Assembly (NCBI RefSeq): GCF_004339745.1
Contig: NZ_SMGP01000001.1
Coordinates: forward strand, 248,001 to 312,000
DNA from: Paraburkholderia sp. BL9I2N2
Lineage (GTDB): Bacteria; Pseudomonadota; Gammaproteobacteria; Burkholderiales; Burkholderiaceae
Length of the DNA: 64,000 nt
Direction: 5' to 3'
The translations under genes and the position numbers were made by a program. Of this stretch, positions 1 to 8,372 are shown in pieces. How positions within the stretch are numbered: the stretch's first letter is position 1; each line of letters opens with the position of its first letter. The notes beneath the pieces were generated by a model. The model searched no databases and was not told the origin of the DNA. It saw only the letters and a list, made by a program, of their open reading frames with translations.

Positions 1-364
1 AGGCGGGCATCATCGGCTTGCCCGCGTTCAGTGCGAGGATCGGCGTGCGATCGCCGACTTTCTCCACGACCACGCTGATCGACGACAAGGGCACGTGCGC
101 GCGCTGCAAGCCGACCATCACCGATTGCGGCAAGACAGTGGTGACGTTGACGCTCGGACGCGCGGCCTTGACGCGAGCCTGCGCGGCAAGCGGCAGCGAC
201 GCGCCGCAGCCGAGCGCGGCGCAAGCGAGCAGCCAGGCGCTCGCGCGCGGCGCGAACCGGCGCGATAGACGAGTGGTGGAAGCAGTCAAAGCAGAAGCGG
301 AGCGCGGACGTAGGGCGACAGTGTTGAAGCGGCGTGCGAGAGAAGACAGAAAAGCGTGCGTCAT
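1..364 (-). CDS. dacB: D-alanyl-D-alanine carboxypeptidase/endopeptidase (PBP4, DacB type), N-terminal part
   Basis: Reading leftward from an ATG at 364, the frame stays open to the window edge (121 codons) and has no stop. It encodes a long basic leader, a hydrophobic segment (AWLLACAALGCGASLPLAAQA) with a plausible signal-peptidase site, and then the start of a PBP4 domain: LPQSVMVGLQRAHVPLSSIS followed by a strand ending LALNAGKPMMPA. In PBP4 proteins this is the stretch just before the SxxK active-site serine, which lies beyond the edge. The family trims peptide crosslinks in periplasmic peptidoglycan. The leader before the hydrophobic core is about 45 residues, longer than a normal signal peptide, so a downstream TTG or GTG could be the real start. 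The call rests on recalled family pattern only; the catalytic domain is not visible. Confidence 0.72.
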   Translation of the reverse strand, partial: MTHAFLSSLARRFNTVALRPRSASALTASTTRLSRRFAPRASAWLLACAALGCGASLPLAAQARVKAARPSVNVTTVLPQSVMVGLQRAHVPLSSISVVVEKVGDRTPILALNAGKPMMPA

Positions 365-585
365 GGACGGGCGAAAAAGCAAAATGTCAGGGCGTGGGGC
401 ACGCGGCAATCCCGGCGGCGCCGAAGGATCGCGTTGGCGCGCGGACAAAAATACCGGCCGCGCGAAGCAAAGCGCCCATTGTAGAGAGTTGCCGCCAGGC
501 TGCGGTGGAAAATGCGCCACGCGGCGCGCATGGCGGGGGCGGGCGCTAGAATGCGGCATCATCGAACGATTCGGAACGGATAACC

Positions 586-1248
586 ATGCGCATCTTGCTA
601 GTCGAAGACGACCGGATGATCGCCGAAGGCGTGCGCAAGGCACTGCGCGGCGAAGGCTTCGCGGTCGACTGGGTGGAAGACGGGGAAGCCGCGCTCAGCG
701 CGGCGGGCAGCCAGCCTTACGATCTCGTGCTGCTCGACCTGGGCCTGCCCAAACGCGACGGTCTCGACGTGCTGCGCACGCTGCGCGCGCGCGGCCATGC
801 GCTGCCGGTGCTGATCGTGACCGCGCGCGACGCTGTGGCGGATCGCGTCAAAGGCCTCGACGCCGGCGCCGACGATTACCTGGTCAAACCTTTCGATCTC
901 GACGAACTCGGCGCCCGCATGCGCGCACTGATCCGGCGTCAGTCGGGGCGCAGCGATTCGACCATCCGCCACGGCAACCTGACGCTCGATCCCGCGTCAC
1001 ATCAGGTGACGCTCGACGGCGCGCCGGTCGCGTTGTCGGCGCGTGAATTCGCGCTGCTCGAGGCGTTGCTCGCGCGGCCTGGCGCCGTGCTCTCGAAGAG
1101 CCAGCTCGAAGAAAAAATGTACGGCTGGGGCGAGGAGATCGGCAGCAATACCGTCGAGGTCTACATTCACGCGCTGCGCAAGAAACTCGGCGCGGACCTG
1201 ATCCGCAACGTGCGCGGTCTGGGCTACATGATCGCGAAGGACGCCTGA
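586..1248 (+). CDS. OmpR/PhoB-family response regulator (QseB/PmrA/TctD type)
   Basis: A 220-residue, two-domain response regulator. The receiver domain starts MRILLVEDD (acidic pocket E8, D9, D10), has phospho-acceptor D51 (LLLDLGLP context), T79 in IVTA and the conserved lysine K101 in LVKPFD. The C-terminal winged helix spans about residues 125-220 and ends with the typical VEVYIHALRKKLG recognition-helix and wing region. The histidine-kinase gene begins four bases downstream, so the two are certainly co-transcribed. Within the OmpR class the receiver resembles QseB/PmrA/TctD. That placement is supported by two PmrA-type boxes in front of the next gene in line, the periplasmic protease. 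The stimulus cannot be told from sequence. Confidence 0.93.
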   Translation: MRILLVEDDRMIAEGVRKALRGEGFAVDWVEDGEAALSAAGSQPYDLVLLDLGLPKRDGLDVLRTLRARGHALPVLIVTARDAVADRVKGLDAGADDYLVKPFDLDELGARMRALIRRQSGRSDSTIRHGNLTLDPASHQVTLDGAPVALSAREFALLEALLARPGAVLSKSQLEEKMYGWGEEIGSNTVEVYIHALRKKLGADLIRNVRGLGYMIAKDA

Positions 1249-1252
1249 GCCG

Positions 1253-2554
1253 ATGCGTTCGATTCGCCGTCAATTGCTGGTCTGGCTGCTGGCGCTGGTG
1301 CTGCTCGGCGTCGGCATCGCGGGTTGGCTCATCTACCGGCAAGCGCTTGCCGAAGCCAACGAACTCTTCGATTACCAGTTGGAGCAGATCGCCGCCGCGC
1401 TGCCGTCGGAACCGTTCTCGCAAGTGCTCGGTTCGCGCGACACCGGCGACGAAGGCATCGTGCTGCAGATCTGGAATCGCAACGGCGTGCTGATGTACTA
1501 CTCGCGTCCGCGTGCGCCGCTCGCGCCGCGCGCCGAACTCGGCTTTTCGACCGAGCACACGGAGCGCGGCGAGTGGCGCGTGTATGGCGCGATCGTCGGC
1601 GATAACGTGGTGCAGCTGGCGCAGCCGGTTTCCGTGCGCAACCGGCTCGCGGCAAATGTCGCGCTGCGTACGCTGTGGCCGTTGATCGTGCTGCTGCCGT
1701 TGCTGGGACTCGCGGTGTGGGTGGTTATCGGCCGCGGACTCAGGCCATTGCGGCGCGTGACCAGCGCGCTCGACGCGCGTCACCCCGAGGCGCTCGATCC
1801 GTTGCCGGACCAGCGTCTGCCGCTCGAAGTGCAGCCGCTCGTGCGCGCGCTGAACGGTCTGCTCGAAAGACTCGCGACCGCGCTCGATATTCAGAAAGCA
1901 TTTGTCGCCGACGCCGCGCATGAATTGCGTACGCCGCTCGCCGCCGTGCAGATTCAGGCGCAACTGGTGGCGCGCGCGAAGGACGACGCCGGCCGCAGCG
2001 AAGCGCTCGCCGATCTGCAAGCCGGCGTGACGCGCGCCACGCGTCTTGCCGAACAACTGTTGGCGCTCGCGCGTTCCGAACCGGACGGCCTCGCCGCCAC
2101 CAACGCGATCGATCTGCGCGCGCTGCTGCAGGAGTGCGTGGTGGCTTACGCGCCGCTTGCGCTGAATCGCGGCGTCGATCTCGGCATCGAGGCGACCGAA
2201 TCCGCCACCGTGATCGGCGATGCCGACGCGTTGCGCGTGATGTTCAACAATCTGGTGGATAACGCGACCAAATACACGCCACGCGGCGGACGCGTGGATG
2301 TCCGCCTGCATGTCGAAGAGGGCCACCCGGTCGTGCGGATCGCCGACAGCGGACCGGGGATCGAGCCGGCCGAACGCGATCGCGTGTTCGACCGTTTCTA
2401 TCGCGCGGGTGCCGGCGCGAATCGCGTGCGTACCGACGTGGCGGGCAGCGGTCTGGGTCTGGCGATCGTGCGTCGCATCGCCGTGCAGCATCATGCTGCC
2501 GTGTCGCTCGACGAATCACCCGCAGGTGGCTTGCAGGTCACCGTGCGTTTCTGA
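1253..2554 (+). CDS. sensor histidine kinase (QseC/PmrB-like)
   Basis: A 433-residue inner-membrane kinase paired with the regulator four bases upstream. Transmembrane segment 1 is about residues 7-27. The periplasmic sensor domain is about 28-138 and matches the QseC/TctE-type N-terminal domain in size and in motifs such as LFDYQLEQIA. Transmembrane segment 2 is about 140-161, followed by a HAMP linker, and the HisKA box is FVADAAHELRTPLA with phospho-acceptor H223. The N, G1 and G2 boxes follow (NNLVDNATKYTPRGG, ADSGPGIEP, GSGLGLAIV). All catalytic elements are present and the length is normal. The kinase should phosphorylate D51 of its partner. Ligand specificity is unknown; QseC/PmrB relatives sense quinones, metals or envelope stress, but nothing here decides between them. 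Confidence 0.93.
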   Translation: MRSIRRQLLVWLLALVLLGVGIAGWLIYRQALAEANELFDYQLEQIAAALPSEPFSQVLGSRDTGDEGIVLQIWNRNGVLMYYSRPRAPLAPRAELGFSTEHTERGEWRVYGAIVGDNVVQLAQPVSVRNRLAANVALRTLWPLIVLLPLLGLAVWVVIGRGLRPLRRVTSALDARHPEALDPLPDQRLPLEVQPLVRALNGLLERLATALDIQKAFVADAAHELRTPLAAVQIQAQLVARAKDDAGRSEALADLQAGVTRATRLAEQLLALARSEPDGLAATNAIDLRALLQECVVAYAPLALNRGVDLGIEATESATVIGDADALRVMFNNLVDNATKYTPRGGRVDVRLHVEEGHPVVRIADSGPGIEPAERDRVFDRFYRAGAGANRVRTDVAGSGLGLAIVRRIAVQHHAAVSLDESPAGGLQVTVRF

Positions 2555-2581
2555 AGGCAACGGGTTCTGTTCGTAAAGAGG

Positions 2582-2598
2582 CTTAAACGAGGCTTAAA
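2582..2598 (+). promoter_or_regulatory. PmrA/QseB-type box 1 upstream of the protease gene
   Basis: CTTAAA-N5-CTTAAA: two hexamers in direct orientation with an 11-bp pitch. This matches the YTTAAK-N5-YTTAAK arrangement bound by PmrA/QseB-class regulators. It lies in the 156-bp gap between the two-component genes and the DegP-type protease gene. Confidence 0.62.
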
Positions 2599-2635
2599 CA
2601 GGCCTCAAAATCAGGATGAAAGCGATCTGTCGCTG

Positions 2636-2652
2636 CTTAAGACTCTTTTAAG
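2636..2652 (+). promoter_or_regulatory. PmrA/QseB-type box 2 upstream of the protease gene
   Basis: CTTAAG-N5-TTTAAG, again an 11-bp pitch and an exact fit to the enterobacterial PmrA box as I remember it. It is 54 bp downstream of box 1 and about 60 bp before the ATG of the protease gene, a position suited to direct control of that gene by the adjacent response regulator. Confidence 0.62.
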
Positions 2653-2710
2653 CGATGCCACGTACGCTTCGAGACATCCAAAGTCTCTTTCTCCCAGTCA
2701 GGAGTACACG

Positions 2711-4231
2711 ATGAACGCGAAAACCTTGTCCCGCAGCGCTGTTGCCGTAGCCGTCGCTGTAGCGCTTTCCGCCGGCTATGTGGCGGGGCATCGCGACGTG
2801 CCCGCGCCGCAGGTGATCTCGCCGGCGCAGGCCGCGATGATGCCCGCTGAAGCCGCCGCCAAAACCGGCATTCCCGATTTCTCCGGCCTCGTCGAAACCT
2901 ACGGGCCGGCTGTCGTCAACATCAGCGCGAAGCACGTCGTCAAGCAGACGGCGCTGCGCGGCAATCCCGGCAATGGCAACGGCGGCGGCAATCAGTTGCC
3001 GATCGATCCGAGCGATCCGTTCTACCAGTTCTACAAGCACTTCTTCGGCGGCATGCCGGGCATGCAAGGCGGCGGCGACGGCGGCGATGCGCCCGATCAG
3101 CCGAGCGCGAGCCTGGGCTCGGGATTCATCGTCAGCAATGACGGTTACATCCTGACCAATGCGCACGTGGTGGACGGCGCCAACGTCGTCACCGTGAAGC
3201 TGACCGACAAGCGCGAATTCCGCGCGAAGGTGGTCGGCGCCGACAAGCAGTCCGACGTTGCCGTGCTGAAGATCGACGCAAGCAATCTGCCGACCGTGAA
3301 GATCGGCGATCCGCGCCAGAGCAAGGTCGGCCAGTGGGTCGTCGCGATCGGCTCGCCTTACGGTTTCGACAACACGGTGACCTCAGGCATCATCAGCGCG
3401 AAGTCGCGCTCGCTGCCTAACGAAAACTACACGCCGTTCATTCAGACCGACGTACCGGTGAACCCTGGCAATTCGGGTGGACCACTGTTCAATCTGCAAG
3501 GCGAAGTGATCGGTATCAATTCGATGATCTATTCGCAGACTGGCGGCTTCCAGGGCCTTTCGTTCGCCATCCCGATCAATGAGGCGATCAAGGTCAAGGA
3601 CGACATCGTCAAGACCGGCCACGTGAGCCGCGGCCGACTCGGCGTGGCGGTGCAGGGCATGAATCAGACGCTCGCCAATTCGTTCGGCATGCAGAAGCCG
3701 CAAGGCGCGCTGGTCAGCTCGGTCGATCCGGGCGGCCCGGCGGCCAAGGGCGGTTTGCAGCCGGGCGACGTGATCCTGTCGGTGAACGGCGAACCGGTCG
3801 GCGACTCGTCCGATCTGCCGTCGCAGGTCGCGGGTCTGGCGCCGGGCACTTCGGCGACCGTGCAGGTCTGGCGCGACAAGGCCACCAAGGACCTGAAGGT
3901 GACCATCGGCTCGTTGTCGGATGCGAAGGTCGCCTCGGACAAGGCCGATCAGCCGGCCCAGATGCAAGGCCGGCTCGGCGTGGCGGTGCGGCCGCTGACG
4001 CCGGAAGAGAAGAGCGGCGCGTCGGTCTCGCATGGTCTTCTGGTGCAGCAATCGGGCGGCGCGGCGGAAAGCGCCGGCATCCAGCCCGGCGACGTGATTC
4101 TCGCGGTCAACGGCCGGCCCATTTCGAGCGTCGATCAACTGAAGCAGGTGATCGCCAGTGCCGGCAACAGCATCGCGTTGCTGATCCAGCGTGACAACGC
4201 GCAGATCTTCGTGCCGGTCGATCTCGGCTGA
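2711..4231 (+). CDS. mucD: periplasmic serine endoprotease, DegP/DegQ/MucD family
   Basis: 506 residues with a good Shine-Dalgarno (CAGGAG) before the ATG. An N-terminal hydrophobic signal or anchor (about residues 8-26) is followed by the trypsin-like domain with catalytic triad H152 (LTNAHVV), D182 (SDVAVLKID) and S255 (GNSGGPLF). Two PDZ domains follow (about 308-400 and 420-505), each with a GDVIL(S/A)VNG carboxylate loop. A Gly/Asn-rich insert near residues 84-130 corresponds to the flexible LA loop of DegP. The family degrades misfolded envelope proteins and, in pseudomonads, restrains the envelope stress response. The gene follows the two-component genes on the same strand and has two PmrA-type boxes in its promoter region, so envelope stress sensed by the kinase is a reasonable inducer. 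Confidence 0.93.
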   Translation: MNAKTLSRSAVAVAVAVALSAGYVAGHRDVPAPQVISPAQAAMMPAEAAAKTGIPDFSGLVETYGPAVVNISAKHVVKQTALRGNPGNGNGGGNQLPIDPSDPFYQFYKHFFGGMPGMQGGGDGGDAPDQPSASLGSGFIVSNDGYILTNAHVVDGANVVTVKLTDKREFRAKVVGADKQSDVAVLKIDASNLPTVKIGDPRQSKVGQWVVAIGSPYGFDNTVTSGIISAKSRSLPNENYTPFIQTDVPVNPGNSGGPLFNLQGEVIGINSMIYSQTGGFQGLSFAIPINEAIKVKDDIVKTGHVSRGRLGVAVQGMNQTLANSFGMQKPQGALVSSVDPGGPAAKGGLQPGDVILSVNGEPVGDSSDLPSQVAGLAPGTSATVQVWRDKATKDLKVTIGSLSDAKVASDKADQPAQMQGRLGVAVRPLTPEEKSGASVSHGLLVQQSGGAAESAGIQPGDVILAVNGRPISSVDQLKQVIASAGNSIALLIQRDNAQIFVPVDLG

Positions 4232-4532
4232 TGTACCGCGCGGGCTGGATGGCCCGATCGCTCGTCCGGCTGGCAGTTTGACCGACGCTCCGCTCATCCG
4301 CCCGCGAATTGAAGTAATGCTTGCCGGTCCGTTGCAGTTACTGCCAGCGGATCGGCAATTTTCATTTGGATCCTGGCATCGAAGTAAGGCGCTGCGCGCC
4401 ACCCGGTGCGGCGCGCGGCGGTTTCCAGATGACACGGCCGGCAGCTTGGCACGCAGGTTGCGTCTGCCCTGATCCGGGCCCATCGCGGGATCCCGGGGAA
4501 GCAGGGATAAGACCTCAACAAGGAGCAAACCG
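4232..4532. other. 301-bp intergenic region with a sigma-54 promoter
   Basis: No gene is seen. The region holds the -24/-12 promoter annotated separately and, in its last 20 bases, the ribosome binding site (AAGGAG) of the next gene. A GC-rich inverted stretch lies around 4388-4422. I could not recognise a defined enhancer-binding site for a sigma-54 activator, nor a rho-independent terminator for the protease gene. Confidence 0.5.
4447..4461 (+). promoter_or_regulatory. sigma-54 (RpoN) -24/-12 promoter
   Basis: TGGCAC-N5-TTGC: the invariant GG (4448-4449) and GC (4460-4461) are separated by exactly 10 bases, as sigma-54 requires. Transcription would start near 4473, leaving a leader of about 60 bases before the ATG at 4533. 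Confidence 0.66.
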
Positions 4533-5027
4533 ATGAAAACCCAACGCAATCAGCGAAGGATCGTAGCCGCTGCGGTTGCCGCAGCGCTCACGCTCGGTCT
4601 GGCGGGTGGCGCGTATGCACAGGCGAGCGATACGACCGGCGGCACGACCACCGATGAAACCAGCGCGGGCAACGCCAATGGCGGCGGCCTGCCGCAAATC
4701 CAGCAGCAGGGCGACGTTTCGTTCGTGTCGGGCGGCGTCGGTCTCGACGAATCGAAGGCATTGCAGCAGGCGCAAAGCCAGTGGCCGCTGTCGCTGCGCT
4801 TCACGGGGCCGGGTTCCGACTTTCTCGCCGACGTTCACGTGCGCGTGGTCGATGCGCACAACGGCGAAGTGCTGAGCACCACGTCGCGTGGGCCGTACAT
4901 GCTGGTCAGACTCCGGCCGGGCCGCTATACGGTCCATGCGCAATACAAGGATCGCGACCAGTCCAAACCGGTGACGATCCCGGCCAAGGGCACCGCCAAG
5001 ACCGCGTTCTACTGGAACACCCAATAA
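4533..5027 (+). CDS. small secreted protein with carboxypeptidase-regulatory-like fold, function unknown
   Basis: 164 residues. A clear signal peptide (basic MKTQRNQRR, hydrophobic core, cleavage after AYA near residue 29) is followed by a Thr/Gly/Asn-rich linker. The C-terminal half is a beta-rich domain with VHVRVVDAHNGEVL and VRLRPGRYTVHAQY, a pattern like the small transthyretin/carboxypeptidase-regulatory folds that carry periplasmic or surface add-ons. No catalytic residues are recognisable. The gene stands alone: a sigma-54 promoter is directly upstream and the next gene is 150 bp away. Its role may therefore be tied to nitrogen status or another RpoN-dependent programme, but that is inference. 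Confidence 0.75.
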   Translation: MKTQRNQRRIVAAAVAAALTLGLAGGAYAQASDTTGGTTTDETSAGNANGGGLPQIQQQGDVSFVSGGVGLDESKALQQAQSQWPLSLRFTGPGSDFLADVHVRVVDAHNGEVLSTTSRGPYMLVRLRPGRYTVHAQYKDRDQSKPVTIPAKGTAKTAFYWNTQ

Positions 5028-5178
5028 GCGCGACGCCGTTCTGCGCGGCGATGTGGTCAGCGCCGCACGCCGTGCAGGAAGGCCGCGCACTCGGCCGGAC
5101 TTTGGTCGATAATGAAGCCACGGGCGCACCCCGTGGCTTTACTGTTTGCACGACCGCACACCATCACGGAGCCGAGAC

Positions 5179-5571
5179 ATGAGCGATGCCTTGACACCTC
5201 ACGGGAGCCCCGGCGCGAGCGCGGGCGGGCACACCATCGCGATCACCGGCAACAATCACCGGGTGCGCGTGATCCACGGCGGCGTGACCATGGCCGATAC
5301 GCAGGCGGGGCTGACACTGTCGGAAACCGGTCTGCCGGACGTGTTCTATTTCCCGCGTTCGGACGTAAACATGGCCCGGCTCGAACGCTCGACGCACAGC
5401 TCGCACTGTCCGTTCAAAGGCGACGCGTCGTACTTCCATCTGCGCACGGAAGACGGCCTGATCGAGAACGCCGTGTGGAGTTACGAAACGCCGCTCGAGT
5501 CGGCGATGAAGATCAAAGGGTATCTCGCGTTTTACGCATCGCGCGTCGACCGCATCGATCAGACGTCTTGA
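5179..5571 (+). CDS. DUF427-family protein
   Basis: 130 residues, start chosen at the ATG preceded by GGAG at 5168-5171. The frame is open 11 codons further upstream, but the earlier start lacks a ribosome site. DUF427 landmarks are present: a Trp/Tyr-rich compact beta fold with DVFYFPRSDVNMARL, SHCPFKGDASYFHL and the closing AMKIKGYLAFYASRVD. Proteins of this family are small, cytosolic and of unknown biochemical function. The CoxG-like gene follows 33 bp downstream on the same strand, so the two may form a small operon. Confidence 0.82.
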   Translation: MSDALTPHGSPGASAGGHTIAITGNNHRVRVIHGGVTMADTQAGLTLSETGLPDVFYFPRSDVNMARLERSTHSSHCPFKGDASYFHLRTEDGLIENAVWSYETPLESAMKIKGYLAFYASRVDRIDQTS

Positions 5572-5604
5572 TCCCGCTGTCGCGCGTTCATCGGGGAGGC
5601 TGCC

Positions 5605-6366
5605 ATGGAACTGAACGACGCGTTACGGATTCCGCTTGCGCCGTCCGACGTCTGGGACGCGTTGCAAGACCTTGCGCTACTGCGCGCCAGCCTCGACAAC
5701 TGCGAGTCGTTCACACGCTTTGCGCACGGCGAATACGAACTGATCATGACCGTGCCGCTCGGCCCGCTGCGCGCGCGCTACCAGGCGCGTGCCCACGTGG
5801 CCGGCCAGGATTCCGGGCCCGCGGACGCGCAGCGCCGCACCATCAACTTCAAAGCCCGGGCCGAAGGCATCGGCGCATTACGCGGCCAGATCGAAGTGCG
5901 CTTGCGCGCGGACGAAAGCACGCACGGCGCCGACCGGGAGCGCGGCACGCGGATCGATTACACGATCTGGGCGACCTCCTCCGGCCCGCTCGCCGAACTG
6001 CCGACGCGGCAACTCGAAAACGCGCTGCATCAACTGGCCGACGACTTTTTCACCGAGTTCGACGCCGTCGTGCGCGCCAAGCATGGGCAAGGTCCGAATC
6101 GCGCGCGGGGTTCGGCGGTGCGCCGCCAGCATGTGTTTTTGCGGCCTATCACGCTCGGCAGCATGGCGCGGCGCGTGCGGTCGGATCACGGCAATGCGCT
6201 GCCTGGGCGTGCGGCCAGCGCGGCGCACGGAAGCGCACATGGTGTGTCGCACGGGGTCCCGCATCACGAGCCCAGTCCGCACGCGGTCCCGAACTGGGCC
6301 TGGGCCGCGATGATCTTTCTGGTCGCGCTGCTGTTGTATGTGGCGCGCTGGCTTAGCGAGCATTGA
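5605..6366 (+). CDS. CoxG/SRPBCC-family protein with C-terminal membrane anchor
   Basis: 253 residues. The first 160 or so form a START/SRPBCC ligand-binding fold of the carbon-monoxide-dehydrogenase-subunit-G type (opening IPLAPSDVWDALQDL; central ARYQARAHVAG; final helix LENALHQLADDFFTEF). An Ala/Gly/His-rich linker follows (many His between residues 205 and 230), then a single C-terminal transmembrane helix (AWAAMIFLVALLLYVARW). CoxG proteins recruit molybdenum hydroxylases to the membrane and aid their maturation, but no molybdenum hydroxylase genes are in view, so its partner is unknown. A strong Shine-Dalgarno (GGGGAGG) marks the start. Confidence 0.8.
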   Translation: MELNDALRIPLAPSDVWDALQDLALLRASLDNCESFTRFAHGEYELIMTVPLGPLRARYQARAHVAGQDSGPADAQRRTINFKARAEGIGALRGQIEVRLRADESTHGADRERGTRIDYTIWATSSGPLAELPTRQLENALHQLADDFFTEFDAVVRAKHGQGPNRARGSAVRRQHVFLRPITLGSMARRVRSDHGNALPGRAASAAHGSAHGVSHGVPHHEPSPHAVPNWAWAAMIFLVALLLYVARWLSEH

Positions 6367-6496
6367 TTTTCGAGCTTGCCGTAGTTGTGGCGCGCGCGGT
6401 GGGTTGCGCCGCTGTCGCGCCGATGCGACTACGAAATCCCGGTGGCTTGCTACGAAACGTCGTCGGCCGAGTAGCGTTGCAGTCGCGCACTCGCAC

Positions 6497-7498
6497 TCAC
6501 GCGCCGCGAAACTCCCTTCTCCATGCCGACGGCGACGTGCGGAACGCCTCCGCGAAATGTTGCCGTAAAGAAGCGGTCGAGCCAAAGCCCGCAATCCCCG
6601 CGATCGCTTCCACCGACTCGTCAGTGCTCTCCAGCAATTGCTGCGCGCGAGCGAGCCGCTGCGCCAGCAGCCATGCGCCGACGGTAGTGCCGGTGGCGAG
6701 TCGGAAGCGACGCGTGAAGGTGCGGCGGCTCATCAGCGCGCGGCCGGCCAGCGTGTCGAGCGAATGCGGCAACGCCAGATTGCCGCTCACCCAATCGAGC
6801 AGGCTCGAAAGCCGGTCGCCGCGCACGTTCGGCGGCATTGGCTGCTGAACGTATTGCGCCTGATTGCCTTGTCGATGCGGCGGCACGACCAGCCTGCGCG
6901 CCACGTGATTCGCGACGTCAGCGCCGCACATCTTGCGCATCACATGCAGGCAGCAGTCGAGGCCGGCGGCGGTGCCGGCCGAGGTCAGCACGTTGCCGTC
7001 GTCGACATACAGCACGTTGGGGTCTAGGCGCACGCGTGGGTAGCGGTGCGCGAAGTCGTCGGCCCACGCCCAGTGCGTCGACGCCGGACGGCCGTCGAGG
7101 ATGCCGGCGGCCGCGAGTACGAACGCGCCCAGGCAAAGCCCGACCAGTTGCGCGCCGCGGGCATGGGCGGCGCGCAGCGCGTCGAGCAGCGCGGCCGGCG
7201 GCGTTTCGGCCGGGTCGCGCCAGCTCGGCACGATGATCGTGTCGGCGTCGGCGAGCGCTTCGAGTCCATGCGTGACGGCGATCGAAAAGCCGGCGGTCGT
7301 AGTGAGCGCGCCCGTTTCGGCGGCGCAGACGCGGAAGTCGAAGCCCGGCACGCCGCCGCCGCTGCGGTCCTCACCGAACACCACGCACGGTACCGAAAGA
7401 TGGAACGGACTGATGCGGTCGAACGCGACCACCGCGACAACGTGGCGGGCCGGTTCGCCGCGTGCCGCGGCAGAGGAAGCGGAAGCGGGCGTGGCCAT
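6497..7498 (-). CDS. GlxA/FtrA-family transcriptional regulator (DJ-1/PfpI-like domain plus AraC HTH)
   Basis: 333 residues. The N-terminal DJ-1/PfpI-like domain (about 20-200) carries the nucleophile-elbow region GLCLGAFVLAAAG and ASTHWAWADDF. The C-terminal AraC/XylS DNA-binding domain (about 225-330) has two helix-turn-helix units (LAGRALMSRRTFTRRF and IAGIAGFGSTASLRQHF). It is transcribed divergently from the isochorismatase-family gene, whose start is 167 bp away, so it probably regulates that gene. Regulators of this architecture control amine, betaine and related catabolic genes. The effector is not identifiable. Confidence 0.88.
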   Translation of the reverse strand: MATPASASSAAARGEPARHVVAVVAFDRISPFHLSVPCVVFGEDRSGGGVPGFDFRVCAAETGALTTTAGFSIAVTHGLEALADADTIIVPSWRDPAETPPAALLDALRAAHARGAQLVGLCLGAFVLAAAGILDGRPASTHWAWADDFAHRYPRVRLDPNVLYVDDGNVLTSAGTAAGLDCCLHVMRKMCGADVANHVARRLVVPPHRQGNQAQYVQQPMPPNVRGDRLSSLLDWVSGNLALPHSLDTLAGRALMSRRTFTRRFRLATGTTVGAWLLAQRLARAQQLLESTDESVEAIAGIAGFGSTASLRQHFAEAFRTSPSAWRREFRGA

Positions 7499-7665
7499 CG
7501 ATCACCTCGTGAAATCCGTCGATGGCCCGATTCTAGCGAATCTTGTCATTCGGGTCGCTGTCGTGAAGTGGGCCGTGGAGGAACAATGCAATCATCGTCG
7601 CTGCTCTGCCGAGTCCAAACCGGAACCGTCCGCGCGGCCCCTTTACCCGACCGAGGAGTCTTGCC

Positions 7666-8298
7666 ATGACCACACCGCGCCGCGCGCTGATCGTCATCGA
7701 TGTGCAGAGCGAATACGTGACCGGTGATCTGCCGATCGAATACCCCGACGTGCACAGCTCGCTCGCCAACATCGGCCGCGCGATGGATGCGGCTCGGGCC
7801 GCCGGCGTGCCGGTGGTGGTCGTGCAGAACTTCGCGCCGGCCAGCTCGCCGTTGTTCGCGCGTGGCAGCAGCGCGGCGGACCTGCATCCGGTGGTGGGCG
7901 AGCGGGCTCGCGATCATTACGTGGAGAAGTCGCTGCCAAGCGCTTTCACCGGCACCGATCTGGCCGATTGGCTCGCCGCGCGCCAGATCGACACGCTGAC
8001 CGTGACCGGTTACATGACCCACAACTGCGACGCGTCGACCATCAACCACGCGGTTCACTCGGGGCTTGCCGTCGAATTCCTGCACGACGCGACGGGTTCG
8101 GTGCCGTATGAGAACAGCGCGGGTTTTGCCAGCGCGCAGGACATCCACCGGGTGTTCAGCGTGGTGCTGCAATCGCGCTTCGCGGCAGTGGCGAGCACGG
8201 ACGAGTGGATCGCGGCGGTGCACAGCGGAGCGCCGCTGGAGCGCGGCAATATCTACGCGTCGAACCAGAAGGCGCGAGCCACGCGGGCCGCGGCGTAA
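7666..8298 (+). CDS. isochorismatase-family cysteine hydrolase
   Basis: 210 residues with the alpha/beta fold and full catalytic triad of the family: D12 (ALIVIDVQ), K88 (YVEKSLPSAF) and nucleophile C121 (TGYMTHNCDAST). The gene is monocistronic, divergent from a GlxA/FtrA-type regulator and followed by a strong terminator. Relatives hydrolyse isochorismate, nicotinamide, carbamoylsarcosine or similar C-N and C-O bonds. The TGYMTHNCDAST form is common in generic cysteine hydrolases, so the substrate should be left open. Confidence 0.88.
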   Translation: MTTPRRALIVIDVQSEYVTGDLPIEYPDVHSSLANIGRAMDAARAAGVPVVVVQNFAPASSPLFARGSSAADLHPVVGERARDHYVEKSLPSAFTGTDLADWLAARQIDTLTVTGYMTHNCDASTINHAVHSGLAVEFLHDATGSVPYENSAGFASAQDIHRVFSVVLQSRFAAVASTDEWIAAVHSGAPLERGNIYASNQKARATRAAA

Positions 8299-8372
8299 AA
8301 ACGTCGTGGGCGGCGGCCGTTTCGAGCGGCTGCTATGTAAGGATGCGGCACCACGCCGCTGCGCATGAAACG

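Noticed and set aside
884..2494. 536-codon open frame on the minus strand opposite the two-component genes
   Set aside because: It is a shadow of the GC-rich coding strand of the kinase. The translation is Arg/His/Ala-rich, has no recognisable domain, and overlaps two well-supported genes.
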